Origin: CAWKKW01 sp963850345
Lineage (GTDB): Bacteria; Acidobacteriota; Terriglobia; Terriglobales; Acidobacteriaceae
Reading direction: 5' to 3'
DNA: 64,000 bases
Assembly: GCA_963850345.1 (NCBI GenBank)
Contig: CAWKKW010000001.1
Location: 92,781 to 156,780 of the forward strand
This document shows, piece by piece, positions 50,501-59,111 of the stretch. Made by a program: the position numbers and the translations under genes. The notes under the pieces were generated by a model, which did not search any database, was not told the origin of the DNA, and saw only the letters and a program-made list of their open reading frames with translations. Each line of letters begins with the position of its first letter. The first letter of the stretch is position 1.

Positions 50501-50820
50501 ACGTTCTGCTGGACCACAGCCTGGAATCCCTGAGATCGCGCTTCCACGTTGTACTTGCCCGGAGGCAGGTTAGAAAAGTAGTAGGAGCCGGTCGCGTTGC
50601 TTCTGGTGGTCTGGGTCACTCCAGTGTCGATATTTGTGAGGGTAACTGCCACATTCGGCAAGACAGCGCCAGTGGAGTCGTTCACTATTCCCTGGATCGC
50701 ACTGCTGAACTGGGCGAAGGCGGGGACTCCGAGCGCGAGCAGAATCACTACAAGAAGGCTCGCTTGTCCTTGAGACCGGGCCGCCGCCCACACATTTAGT
50801 TTGCAATCTGACCACGCCAT
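47530..50820 (-). CDS. Oar/SusC-like TonB-dependent outer-membrane receptor
   Basis: The 1096-residue protein has a signal peptide (ASLLVVILLALGVPAFA), a carboxypeptidase-regulatory domain (residues 38-125; GIVNDSTGAVLPNVAVTLTN), a plug domain with LPLQGRNFINVVAQAPGVVG and a complete 22-strand-type barrel ending TTQLSLRITY. It is the outer-membrane entry point of the locus. With the GH32-type enzymes it probably imports a fructan or fructo-oligosaccharide. It is intact, unlike the receptor at 23.3 kb. It diverges from the LacI gene, and the 458 bp between them include a palindromic candidate operator. Confidence 0.9.
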   Translation of the reverse strand: MAWSDCKLNVWAAARSQGQASLLVVILLALGVPAFAQFSSAIQGIVNDSTGAVLPNVAVTLTNIDTGVTQTTRSNATGSYYFSNLPPGKYNVEARSQGFQAVVQQNVLLVAGAVQGVPLSLSPAKTEQSVVVTSAPPLVQTDAPTVAGFIDQQQIRELPLQGRNFINVVAQAPGVVGNGAMGNPGLDIFANDQLPALLSNGQPASANTNYLDGTFLSDSASLGFVKVVPNPDSIEEIVVSTTDYSAQFGLGGGAIAQLVTRSGANKFHGSLFEYHEDNLLTARTEFQNTKDPVTGRTLPVFRRNEFGGSVGGPVRRDKTFFFFTYDQVRATSAHAYLTSVETPQFLSFLQANYPNNVSTALLAKFHPAVGPLTNLQTVGSLSPGCAGTGPLGLPCDLPLLGTAAHSYVSPEKGLQWNVRIDQNFASGDKVYGNFYRTTTTGNNDAVRPDFNQDSTNNAYYGAANWVHVFTPNLVLMSGIGGTHQTYHTNCPNCQIPGIGVSGVTGFSNGFIAQNGFANADSHWREVLSLNHGRHSVKAGFEMFHDQNFAKFTKAAARPTYTFLNVFDFASDKPDFQSITFDPRTGGIANEQRYWLRSDYGTYVQDNWKARANLSVDMGLRWEFPSNPSEAHGNRSNLILGSGNNLPQQIATAFVMKSRNAFTEEKRNYFAPRLGIAWQPGGIKNLSVRAGAGIFYNRGGDTIWSDTAFANPPIAASFTASVLVPSGPQPVYGYCQSNQFPFNCPTPPLPVGVNPAGGPIAGLADVGGADLKLKQAYAENWFLGIQQSLGRAWTVEADYLGSNGIHLYAITNRNRFAGDRTAHGGDITRLNPYFGAINYADNSNHSSYNGGDVAVRHAFSHGFNLQAAYTFGKAIDLLGGAPGCNRCSENDAVVDAYNFRAQRSISEGDIDKQLAFNGLWEVFTPSRWDGVKKGVFGGWQISTVAVLSAGAPQSVFTSTADYNGDGNFYDYPNAPAFGRSKTGLSRSDYLKGVFPASAFPSPCPPDGPSYCGVEGNLGRDPYRGPGFAQVDLAFAKGNHIPWFVHEGAQLQFRAELFNAFNRVNLTNWDTNLSDGLFGKATGTNQARTTQLSLRITY

Positions 50821-51086
50821 CGGGGGACTCCTTCAGATGTCCCGCAGTATTCTCAAGACGCTGTTGTGTTGTCAAGAGCATATTTAATCGTTTCATATTT
50901 TACTTTTGTAACCTTTCTGATAACAGAGTAGAGCGACCCTGCTTACAAGTTGAGGTTGGCCGGCCCACTAGTGGACATAAGCCATGTATCTCCATCAAAC
51001 TAAGATAGATGCAATCGATAGATCCATGACATACAGTGCGGGTTTAGGCCACCGCAATTCAGAGATTTTGGCGCACAGAGCGACAG

Positions 51087-51098
51087 TAAATCGATTTA
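51087..51098. promoter_or_regulatory. Candidate LacI-family operator
   Basis: TAAATCGATTTA is a perfect 12 bp palindrome with the central CG step usual in LacI/GalR operators. It lies between the divergent TonB receptor and LacI genes. A weaker related site (AATCGTTTCA, 50886-50895) lies closer to the receptor start. Assignment is by form and position only. Confidence 0.4.
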
Positions 51099-51278
51099 TA
51101 AGATTGCAAACCTAATCATGACGATTTGAAGCATGACCCATCACCAAAGGCTAGTAGATTATGATAACTCATTCATAGTTAGTCGCTTATGGACGGGGTC
51201 CGGTCTCTATTTACAAGGCGCTAAAACGGTTATATAACAATTTGCGATGAGGTCGGATCAGGACGATTGGAAGAGGGA

Positions 51279-52313
51279 ATGGTGACTTCGATCAGGGATG
51301 TCGCCCGCCTGGCGGGTGTCTCAGTCGCAACAGTTTCGAATGTCATCAACAGCAAGGGGACGGTTAGCCGACCCACGACGTTGCGCGTCGAGAACGCACT
51401 TAAGGTTCTGGATTACCATCCAGACCAAGTCGCGCGCAGCTTACGAGTCGGCCGTACAAACGTTATCGGGATTATCGTGCCGGACATCTCGAATCCTTTT
51501 TTCGCCGAGGTTACACGCGGAGTTGAAGAGGCATCTGAAAAACGCGGCTACTCGGTTATTGTGTGTGACTCAAACGACGATTCCGGCCGAGAGTCCAGGC
51601 ATCTTAGTACGCTTTACTCCAGACGTGTGGATGGGGTACTGCTAGCAAGTTCGGTCTCTGATGCGGCCTATGACCGGCTCACGCTACGGCGATTCCCCAT
51701 CGTCTTCATTGACGCCGTACCAGCAGGACTAAAGCAGGGTGCTGTGGTTGTCGATAATGCCGGGGGGGCTTATACAGCCACCGAGTATCTTATCAATCTT
51801 GGGCATCGCAGGATCGGCGTTATAACTGGCCGCCTACAGCGTTCGGTTGGGGCGGATCGACTGGAAGGTTTTCGCAGAGCGATGCAGGAAGCGGGACTCT
51901 TTCTGCCTGACGAGTACATGCGCATCGGCGACTTCCACGCGGAGAGCGGATACAAGTGCGGACTCGAACTGATGAAACTTTCGAGCCGGCCGACTGCGAT
52001 CTTTTCGTGCAACAACGTCATGACTCTGGGTCTGCTACGCGCGCTGGCGGATCTTGGAATCCGTTGCCCGGACGAGGTGAGCATCGTCGGGTTCGATGAC
52101 GCCGAGTGGGCCACTAGCTTCACGCCCCGTCTCACTTGCGTCGCGCAGCCGACGAACGACATTGGCAGGTTAGCGACGGAGATGCTCCTTCAGAAGATCG
52201 CGCTGTTGGACGCAGAAAGCGCATCCGAATATCCCAATGTTATTCTTCCCGCAGAGCTGCGGGTGAGAGAATCGGCCATTCCGCCAGTCCCGGTGAGTGC
52301 CTTAAACAACTAA
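51279..52313 (+). CDS. LacI/GalR-family transcriptional regulator
   Basis: The 344-residue protein has the N-terminal HTH and hinge (TSIRDVARLAGVSVATVSNV, then LDYHPDQVARSLR). A periplasmic-binding-protein-like effector domain follows, with IGIIVPDISNPFFAEVTRGV, RRVDGVLLASS, VVVDNAGGAYTATEYLINLG and VSIVGFDDAEWA. It is the full family length. The ATG at 51279 is preferred over a TTG four codons earlier; GGAAGAGGG lies just upstream. It is divergent from the TonB receptor operon and 21 bp upstream of the isomerase gene, so it probably represses the fructan locus and responds to a sugar or sugar phosphate. Confidence 0.93.
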   Translation: MVTSIRDVARLAGVSVATVSNVINSKGTVSRPTTLRVENALKVLDYHPDQVARSLRVGRTNVIGIIVPDISNPFFAEVTRGVEEASEKRGYSVIVCDSNDDSGRESRHLSTLYSRRVDGVLLASSVSDAAYDRLTLRRFPIVFIDAVPAGLKQGAVVVDNAGGAYTATEYLINLGHRRIGVITGRLQRSVGADRLEGFRRAMQEAGLFLPDEYMRIGDFHAESGYKCGLELMKLSSRPTAIFSCNNVMTLGLLRALADLGIRCPDEVSIVGFDDAEWATSFTPRLTCVAQPTNDIGRLATEMLLQKIALLDAESASEYPNVILPAELRVRESAIPPVPVSALNN

Positions 52314-52334
52314 GCAGGATCCAACGAGGATACC

Positions 52335-52880
52335 GTGTTAAATCGCCAGCAGGTTAAATCCGCACGAGATGCAGCGAAGAGCATGCTAGAACGCCTGTCC
52401 ATCGCCATCACGCCCACCGAAATGGATCAGATTGAAGTGGCAGACTTTGGTCTTGGCGAACTGGACAAGTTCGGACTCCAGCTCCTTGTGTACATCAACA
52501 CGGAGCGTGTGTGCGCGAAGGAGCTGCTACTATTCCCATTTCAAATTTGCCCAGAGCATTGTCACCCTCCTGTCTTCGCAGATCCAGGAAAAGAGGAGAC
52601 ATTTCGTTGTCGGTGGGGTGAGGTGTACCTTTACGTTCCCGGTGAACGAACCACAAACCCTAAAGCAAGACTTCCCGTAGGAATAGAGCAATATTTCACG
52701 GTGTGGCAGGAAGTTTGCCTCCGCCCTGGCGAACAGTACACGCTCGCTCCGGGTACCTATCATTGGTTCCAGGCGGGGCCTGAAGGGGCCATAGTTTCTG
52801 AGTTTTCAACCACGAGCCGAGACGAATACGACATTTTTACCGATGCTCGGATTGTCAGGCAGCCTCGCATTGAAGATTGA
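52335..52880 (+). CDS. D-lyxose/D-mannose isomerase-like cupin
   Basis: The 181-residue cupin from a GTG at 52335 (GAGGAT upstream) carries FQICPEHCHPP, GKEETFRCRWGEVYLYV and APGTYHWFQAG. These supply the His, His, Glu and His metal ligands of the D-lyxose ketol-isomerase family. Such enzymes interconvert D-lyxose with D-xylulose and often D-mannose with D-fructose. In a locus with fructan-type hydrolases, fructose to mannose is an attractive role (inference). It follows the LacI gene by 21 bp, so they share an operon. Length and motifs are normal. Confidence 0.85.
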   Translation: MLNRQQVKSARDAAKSMLERLSIAITPTEMDQIEVADFGLGELDKFGLQLLVYINTERVCAKELLLFPFQICPEHCHPPVFADPGKEETFRCRWGEVYLYVPGERTTNPKARLPVGIEQYFTVWQEVCLRPGEQYTLAPGTYHWFQAGPEGAIVSEFSTTSRDEYDIFTDARIVRQPRIED

Positions 52881-52990
52881 GCGCCGCCATGCAGGTTGTT
52901 GCCTGCCCATCTTCATGGGGCTGGAAGCGCTAGCATTCAGTCAACAAGAGAGCACCGCTGCTATGCACCTTGTCAGGCAAAATAGAACAA

Positions 52991-54544
52991 TTATTTTGGG
53001 GGCGCTGCTTGGTCGTTCGGCGTTAACTCATAGAGGCGGTATTTGTTCGTTGAAGCCTCCTCCGCTTTGGACTGCTGGCGAAGATCTTTAAGGCGCTTGA
53101 GCAGTTGCGTCATCTCTGACTTGGAACCCGTTCCGCTGCGCCTCAGCGCTTGGATCAGATGATAGAGTGCGTTCTGATCGGAAGGATCGGTGTGCAGTGC
53201 CAATCGGCACTCCCGGATCGCAAGATCCAGTTGCCCCGACTCTAGATAGAGATCGCCGAGCACATCCCGGGCCAGAACGAAGTCAGGATTCAATTGCGTG
53301 GCTTGCGTCACCGCCTTGATCACTTCATGAAATTCGGGGCTGCCTGGGGCTGCGCCTTTCTGAACCAAAATGTGCGCTTTCATGTAGTAAAGGAAGGCTT
53401 CACGAGGATGGCTCCTCAACTGCGTCTCTACTGTGGCAAGCGCCTGATCAAGATTTCCCATTTGAGTAAGAGCCATCGCCTGGGCAACGGCAGCGGAAGC
53501 CTCCTTCGGATCCAGGCGAGTGGCTGTTTCAAAGTCGGCTTCGCTCTTGTCAAACTGTGCCAACTGGATGTAAAGCACTCCGCGTGCGACATAAAGTGGG
53601 GCCGCCGCAGGCAATTGTTGCAGGCCCGCATTCACCATATCGATGCCAACCTGGAAAGAGCCGTGATTGAACGACAACATGGCAAAATCGAGATAGTACT
53701 TTGCTTCATGGGGATTCGATACGATGGCCCGGCGGAGCAATTCCGCCGCCTTCGGGGTATCTCCCAAGCTTTCATAAGCAGAGGAGGCCAAGGCCAGCGC
53801 GTCGGGACTGCCTTCAGCGGATTGGAGCAGGGGCTGCAGAGTTTCGACCGTGTCTTTCGGTTGATGTGCCTCCATCTGTGCGGCAGCAAGTACATATCGG
53901 ACGCGAAAATCGTTCGGAGACTGCGCGAGAATCTGCCGAAAGACAGACACCGCATCGGCTGGGCGATTCACATCGATCAGGCATTCACCATACTGGGCAA
54001 GTGCGGTAGGACGGGTTGAGATGAGTTCGGTGCTCTTGAGGAAGTGCTCTACCGCCGCAGCGCAATCATGTTGCTGATACTTCAAGGTAGCCAGCATCGC
54101 GTGGGATGTGGGGTCGTTCGGCCTCAGTTCGAGAATATGGGTCAGCCGACCAACCGCATGCGAGTCTCCGAGTTTGTACTCGAGCTCCGCGGCACCTTCG
54201 AGGGCGGGAATAAAATTCGGAGAGATGCCGAGAGCTGTGTCGTAGGCCTTCAGGGCTTCTTGATCCCTGCCAAGTCCCGCAAGCGCCAAACCTTCCAGTG
54301 TTCGAATCTTGAAGTCCCGAGGGGAGCGCCGAAGTTCAGATCTGGACAACCGCACCGCCTCCGAGTAATTGCTGGCTTGCAGCGCCGCTTGGATTATCTG
54401 GATCGCATTCGCAGAAGAAGTCGCCTGTGCGAGGCCCTCAACAGCCGGCACTAAGATCAAAACGAGCACCGCCAATGTCCGTCGCAGAGTTCCTGCAGCC
54501 CAAGCTTGCAAGCCGCAGCTTGAGATCTCCTCGAGTTTAGTCAT
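52991..54544 (-). CDS. Secreted tetratricopeptide-repeat protein
   Basis: The 517-residue protein has a hydrophobic N-terminal segment (LAVLVLILVPAVEGLA) that looks like an uncleaved or late signal, followed by at least ten TPR units from residue 45 to 480. Examples are ALAGLGRDQEALKAYDTALG, YGECLIDVNRPADAVSVFRQ and LGDLYLESGQLDLAIRECRL. TPR solenoids bind other proteins, and no catalytic domain is present. Similar exported TPR proteins occur beside TonB receptor loci in Acidobacteriota. It converges with the isomerase gene. Its partner is unknown. Confidence 0.82.
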   Translation of the reverse strand: MTKLEEISSCGLQAWAAGTLRRTLAVLVLILVPAVEGLAQATSSANAIQIIQAALQASNYSEAVRLSRSELRRSPRDFKIRTLEGLALAGLGRDQEALKAYDTALGISPNFIPALEGAAELEYKLGDSHAVGRLTHILELRPNDPTSHAMLATLKYQQHDCAAAVEHFLKSTELISTRPTALAQYGECLIDVNRPADAVSVFRQILAQSPNDFRVRYVLAAAQMEAHQPKDTVETLQPLLQSAEGSPDALALASSAYESLGDTPKAAELLRRAIVSNPHEAKYYLDFAMLSFNHGSFQVGIDMVNAGLQQLPAAAPLYVARGVLYIQLAQFDKSEADFETATRLDPKEASAAVAQAMALTQMGNLDQALATVETQLRSHPREAFLYYMKAHILVQKGAAPGSPEFHEVIKAVTQATQLNPDFVLARDVLGDLYLESGQLDLAIRECRLALHTDPSDQNALYHLIQALRRSGTGSKSEMTQLLKRLKDLRQQSKAEEASTNKYRLYELTPNDQAAPPK

Positions 54545-54690
54545 TGCGTCCCCAACGTGGGAGATTATGACATACCAATGGGAGCTGCCTGACGTTGAGC
54601 GTTTGCAATAGGCGGAACTGGTGCATCTTGGAGTTTAATGATGACGCGACAGCGAGGTCGGCTGTGAAGAGGCTGTAGGTTAGGTTGTCT

Positions 54691-54735
54691 TTTTGCTAAT
54701 CATTTGGCATACATTTTGCTAATTATCTGGCACAC
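54691..54735. repeat. Two tandem 22 bp repeats next to an IS3 remnant
   Basis: A 22-base unit beginning TTTTGCTAAT and ending in GGCA(T/C)AC occurs twice with a 23-base period (54691-54712 and 54714-54735), differing at three positions. It directly borders the IS3 transposase remnant and may be part of the old element end. Confidence 0.55.
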
Positions 54736-55040
54736 TGCTGCGTGTGGACGAGCTTTCCGCCATACCGCAAGCGTAGCGTGACTCGCCCTCCAACGCCTCA
54801 AACTGCTGCGGCCTTGGCGCTCCAGCAGCACATGCAAACGCCGATAGCCGAAGCGCGGCTTCTGTCGCCAACGCAACCAGCCGCTCGCGCAGACCCTCGT
54901 CGTTCTGCCGCGGCCTGTAACGATAACTGGAAACCGGAACCAGCAACAGATGGCATGCCCGGCGCTCGGTTAAGGCAAACTGCTGACGGATGTGCTCGAC
55001 AGAGGCTGAGAGGTCTTGCTCAAATTTGAAGTAGGTCCTC
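54735..55040 (-). pseudogene. IS3-family transposase (orfB) N-terminal remnant
   Basis: The minus strand encodes VEHIRQQFALTERRACHLL, VSSYRYRPRQNDEGLRERLV and, after a one-base shift, PRFGYRRLHVLLERQG. This is the N-terminal HTH_21 region of an IS3-family OrfB. The DDE catalytic part is missing and the sequence ends near the tandem repeats at 54691-54735. It is unrelated in detail to the intact element at 62.1 kb, so at least two IS3-type insertions happened here. Confidence 0.75.
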
Positions 55041-55146
55041 GGGTACTACAAAAGCCTGAGCGACTCCGGTTGTACGGTGGTATGCTGTGCAACACAGTAA
55101 AATCCAATCAGCAATTTGCCCGACCTTTAGTGGATCATCGCCGAGA

Positions 55147-56722
55147 GTTTCAGCAGGAGGCACGATGAACCGATACCCTCCGATCGCCATTGTGTTTGCA
55201 GCTTCCCTTGTCTGCTTCTCTCAAAATGCCGCGCAGAGATACGTCATTGGAGTGGACATTGTAGGCTCCAACTCCAAGTGCCCCGGCAGTCCTCTGTTCA
55301 TCGGTTCAGTGCGAAAGATCTCACCAGCAGCCGCAGCAGGAATTCAGCCTGGCGATCGACTATTGGCCATTAATGGAACACCTCCTGCTGACATAAAGGA
55401 TGCGTCGCATCGGATGACTTCCGATTCATCCGGATCCGTATACCTAGAATTGGAGAGAGCGGGATCAACCCGCAGACTGACCATTCAGCGCGAGAGAAGC
55501 GACATCGTATGGTCACAGAATGGATTACGCATGCTCGATGACTTAATCGTGGGATCTGACTACAGCGATTCTGAAATCCAAGAGGTTCGAAGACTGGATC
55601 GAGAATTGGAAGCTGCCATTCAGCGCGGGGATTTTCTTAACGTATTTCCGGGCCATTATCCGACGAACAAAAGTCTCTATTATCCAGGATTCGAAATCTT
55701 CGTTTGGGACAAGGGGCAGCGGGTCCACGTAGGCGGAATAGAGGATGGTCCGGCCCGTAAGAATGGCGTTCGCTGGGGTGACAGGATCCTTCGCATTAAT
55801 GGAATTGATCCACGAGGGAAGTCTCTGCCGGAACTACAATCGCTCCTTAGCAGTAAAACACCCACTACGATGAGCATGACAATTGAGCGTGCGGGCACTA
55901 CAAAGACCTTCAAATTCACACTTGCACTGGCAGCAACTGTTCTTAGGAACAACCAGTGGCAAATCGTCAACGGCGCTATGGTCCCGCTCTGGATCCCCAA
56001 ACCGTACATTTCATGCTTTGAATGACAGGCAATTGTCCAAGAGGTTCGAAGACTGGATCGAGTGACGCCGAATTTCCACTGGAGAGCAAGGTCTGCGCGG
56101 TGACACTTTCATTCCGCCCGCAACGTCTCCATCGGATCGACCTGCGCTGCCCGCATCGCCGGAAGCGAAGCGGCCGCTGTCATCACCAGCAGCAGGATAA
56201 TTGCCACCCCGCTGGCGGTTGCCGGATCGAATGTTCTTACTCCATACAGAAACGAACGAACCGCAACCCCTGCGGCCCAAGCGCCGGCAATGCCGGGAAC
56301 TAATCCGAGCAGCGCCATCGTTCCGGCCTGCCGCAACACCAGCCCAGCGACCCTGGGTCGTGTAGAACCGAGGGCCATCCGAATCCCGATTTCCCGCCGC
56401 CGCAACGCTACGGAATACGCCAGCACGCCGTATATTCCCACAGCCGACAGCACCAGGGCGACCACGCCAAAGCCTGCGACCAGGCGCAAGGCGAGCCGCC
56501 GCTCGCCCAGGGATTGCGCGATACCATCTTGCATGGAACGCAAATTCATCTCGGCCATCGTGGGCGCTTCCTGTCGCAGTGCAGGTACGCAGCTCTGCTG
56601 CCAGCGTGGCCGGGGCGAGCGCCGACCGAACGGCGAATTGATTCGACATGGTCAACACCTCCCCGAGGAAAGAGCTCTGTGGTAGTTGCAGATAGTCGAG
56701 GTACACTAGCGGCTCGTAAGGC
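55147..56722. repeat. Duplicated segment, copy B (1576 bp)
   Basis: Nearly identical to 29657-31231. This copy sits in the complete locus: the permease gene continues through the right border to 58737, next to its PadR regulator. Copy B has one extra C near 56582 that breaks the permease frame. The left border, about 100 bp from an IS3 remnant, coincides with the region just before the PDZ gene's ribosome-binding site. Confidence 0.95.
55165..56025 (+). CDS. Secreted double-PDZ protein (copy B)
   Basis: The 286-residue product is almost identical to the protein at 29675; it starts MNRYPPIAIVF instead of MNGHPPIAIVF and has Pro for Ser near residue 74. It has the same signal peptide and two PDZ-like domains. 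The frame continues 26 codons upstream to 55087, but GGAGG before 55165 and the signal peptide fix the start. It converges with the ADOP permease gene, which it does not overlap in its intended frame. Two close copies in one genome could raise dosage or favour gene conversion. Confidence 0.82.
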   Translation: MNRYPPIAIVFAASLVCFSQNAAQRYVIGVDIVGSNSKCPGSPLFIGSVRKISPAAAAGIQPGDRLLAINGTPPADIKDASHRMTSDSSGSVYLELERAGSTRRLTIQRERSDIVWSQNGLRMLDDLIVGSDYSDSEIQEVRRLDRELEAAIQRGDFLNVFPGHYPTNKSLYYPGFEIFVWDKGQRVHVGGIEDGPARKNGVRWGDRILRINGIDPRGKSLPELQSLLSSKTPTTMSMTIERAGTTKTFKFTLALAATVLRNNQWQIVNGAMVPLWIPKPYISCFE

Positions 56723-58737
56723 GCGCCCAAGTCGCCTCCCTGCACTTCGTTTTCCACCACGCCAACTACCGTCATCGGCTCTACAAACGGGAGGTCGGCG
56801 TCGGTTTCGCCCGGGTTGCGATGGAAGCGAAGACTCGCGCCCATGGGGTCGCGCATTTGTAGATACTTCTGTACGAAAGCCTGGTTCACCAGCACCACCA
56901 CTCCCGCGCTCGACTCATCGGCGGGCAGGAAGCCACGCCCTCGCAGCAGGTGGATGCCGCTCGTCTGCACGAAGTTGGTGCTCACCAGGCTGTAGAAAGC
57001 CGCGTCGCCTTGCTGGTATCCGCGCCCCGTGATCTCCGTGCTTCCGTTCAGCGTCATGCTGTAGCTGGAGAAGGGCACTTCGGTCTGCAAGGTTACCGAT
57101 TGCACCCCGGGCAACGATTCGAAACGGTGCAACAGGCGCGTGGCAATCTGCCGCGCGAGCTGCGGATCCTCATTCTGGTTTTCCGGCATCGCCACCAGCG
57201 TCGTCACATGGTGAGCGTCGAATCCGAGGTTCACGTTCTCGAGCGATTGCAGCGTGCGGACAAACAATCCGCTCACCACCAGGAGCACGCATGTGAGCGC
57301 AACCTGCAGCGCCACCAGTAATGCGGGCAGCCGCGGCGTCTGGGTAACGGTGCGGGAGTTCGCCGCAGCCGTTTGGCGCCGAACGCTCAACGCCGGTGCG
57401 ACCGATGCGAGCACTCCTACAAGCACGGCTAGCAGGGCAGTGCCAGCCAGCACCACGGGATGAATGGATAACTCGTCGAACCGCGGAAACTGCTGCCCGT
57501 ATGTGTGTCGCACCAGCTGCAGGGCTGCGTACGCCAGGACGCTTGCCACGGCTGCGCCGACCAGCGAGATGAGCATGCTCTCCACCATCAACTGCTGCAG
57601 CAGTCGCGCGAAACTGGCGCCCAGCGCGGAACGCACATTCATCTCGGGCATCCGCCCCGCGGCGCGCCCAATCTGCAGGTTTGCCGCATTCGCGCACGCA
57701 ATCAGTAGCAGTACGCCCACGCCGCCGAGCAGCGTCAGTAATGGTCGCTGCGTGTAGCCCACCACCACGTCTCGATAAGAGCGCATTCCCAGATGCCTGT
57801 ACTGCTCGGCGTACTTGTGTGTGGAGTGAGCAAAGATGCCTTCCGCATCGGCCAGCGCCCGTTGCTGGGAAACGTCAGCCTTCAATCGCGCGATCGTAGC
57901 GGCCGACTCCATTTTGAATTCGTCTTCGCCCGCGGCGTTCACCCACAGCGGCCAGTAGACGACAGCTCCGCCGGTGCCCTGCGGAACGTGTACGCCAGGA
58001 GGCAGTACGCCCGCCACCGTGCGCAGTTGGCCTGAGACCTTGATGGTTGAACCTACGGCCTCCGGATCGGCGTTCAGGCGTTCGCGCCAGAACTCGTCGC
58101 TTACCACCACCATGGGAGCCTTCGCGTCGATTGGTGCAAAGGCGCGCCCGAGCCTCGCCCGGACGCCCAGCGTCTCGAAGAAATCGGTCGTCACTTCAAC
58201 CAGCTCTGTAATCCGCGTGCCGTCCGCTGCAGCTACCGGACGAACCATGGTGTTGTATCCGCTCACGCCGCTGAAGGAGTGACTGTTGCGGCGTAGTTCG
58301 TCAATGGCCGCATACGACAGCGCGTGCGGCGAAGCAGAGGCCCCTTGCGTCTGGTCCATACCATAGATCTGCACCAGACGGTCGGAATCCGGCAACGCCA
58401 CAGGCCGAATTAGCGTCGAGTCGATAATTGCCAGCAGCGTGGTGACGCATCCGAGTCCGAGTACGAGTGTGCAGACCAGTGCTGCGGTGTATGCGGGCGC
58501 TGCGCTCAAGCTGCGTACTGCGTATCGCAAGTCTTGCAGCAGGCGCTCCAGCCAGAGCCCGCCCCACAACGCACGCGATTGCTCGGCGGCCAATAGCAGG
58601 TTGCCGAACTTCTTTCGCGCCGCCTGCTCAGCTTCTTCGGGCGGCATTCCCGCTTCGATGTTTTCCTGCGTTTCGATTTCGATGTGGGTTTCGAATTCCT
58701 GCAGCAGCTCCATCCTGCGCTTGTTCCAGCCAAACAT
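56109..58737 (-). pseudogene. ADOP/MacB-type permease, frameshifted near its C-terminus
   Basis: The product begins with a permease-prefix region (MFGWNKRRMELLQEFE, EEAEQAARKKFGN). The first membrane helix and a MacB-type periplasmic domain follow, then two FtsX-type permease halves (LLTLLGGVGVLLLIACANAA; LPALLVALQVALTCVLLVVS). This is the acidobacterial duplicated orphan permease layout; the family lacks its own ATPase gene nearby. An extra C near 56582 shifts the frame after AAELRT. The product then runs out of frame to 56011 (908 residues), while the proper last 150 residues (MAEMNLRSM to METLRAE) are in another frame ending at 56109. Copy A keeps the correct frame at this point. The gene follows padR by 14 bp. 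Confidence 0.88.
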
Positions 58738-58751
58738 GATTGAGCCCTCCG

Positions 58752-59111
58752 CTACGTGTTCTCATCAACTGCCGGCGTCAAAATGCGTGCAATCGCGTCA
58801 GACAGCTTTTGCCACTTCGACGTCTCTGTGAAGAGTTGCTTGCGTCCCTTCGCCGTCAAGCGATAGAAGCGTGCCTTGCGGTTGTTTTCCGAGAGCCCAT
58901 CCTCGGCGACAATCATGTGCAGCTTCAGCAAGCGCTGCAGTGCCGGGTATAGGGATCCATGACCGACCTGCAGCACGTCTTCCGAACGCCGCTCAATCGA
59001 GCGTGCGATGGCATGGCCATGGGCGCGGCCTCTGGCAAGCGTCTGCAGGATCAACAGATTCAATGTGCCTTGCATCAGTTCGAGTTGTTGATCTCCATCT
59101 CTAGTCGACAT
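58752..59111 (-). CDS. PadR-family transcriptional regulator
   Basis: The 119-residue protein has the PadR winged helix: LELMQGTLNLLILQTLARGR, GHAIARSIERRSEDVLQVGH, GSLYPALQRLLK and a final YRLTAKGRKQL. It lies 14 bp upstream of the ADOP permease gene on the same strand. This pairing is typical of Acidobacteriota, and PadR presumably controls the permease. The ATG at 59111 is chosen because the family always begins a few residues before this HTH; the frame is open 68 codons further, but those residues do not look conserved. Confidence 0.9.
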   Translation of the reverse strand: MSTRDGDQQLELMQGTLNLLILQTLARGRAHGHAIARSIERRSEDVLQVGHGSLYPALQRLLKLHMIVAEDGLSENNRKARFYRLTAKGRKQLFTETSKWQKLSDAIARILTPAVDENT

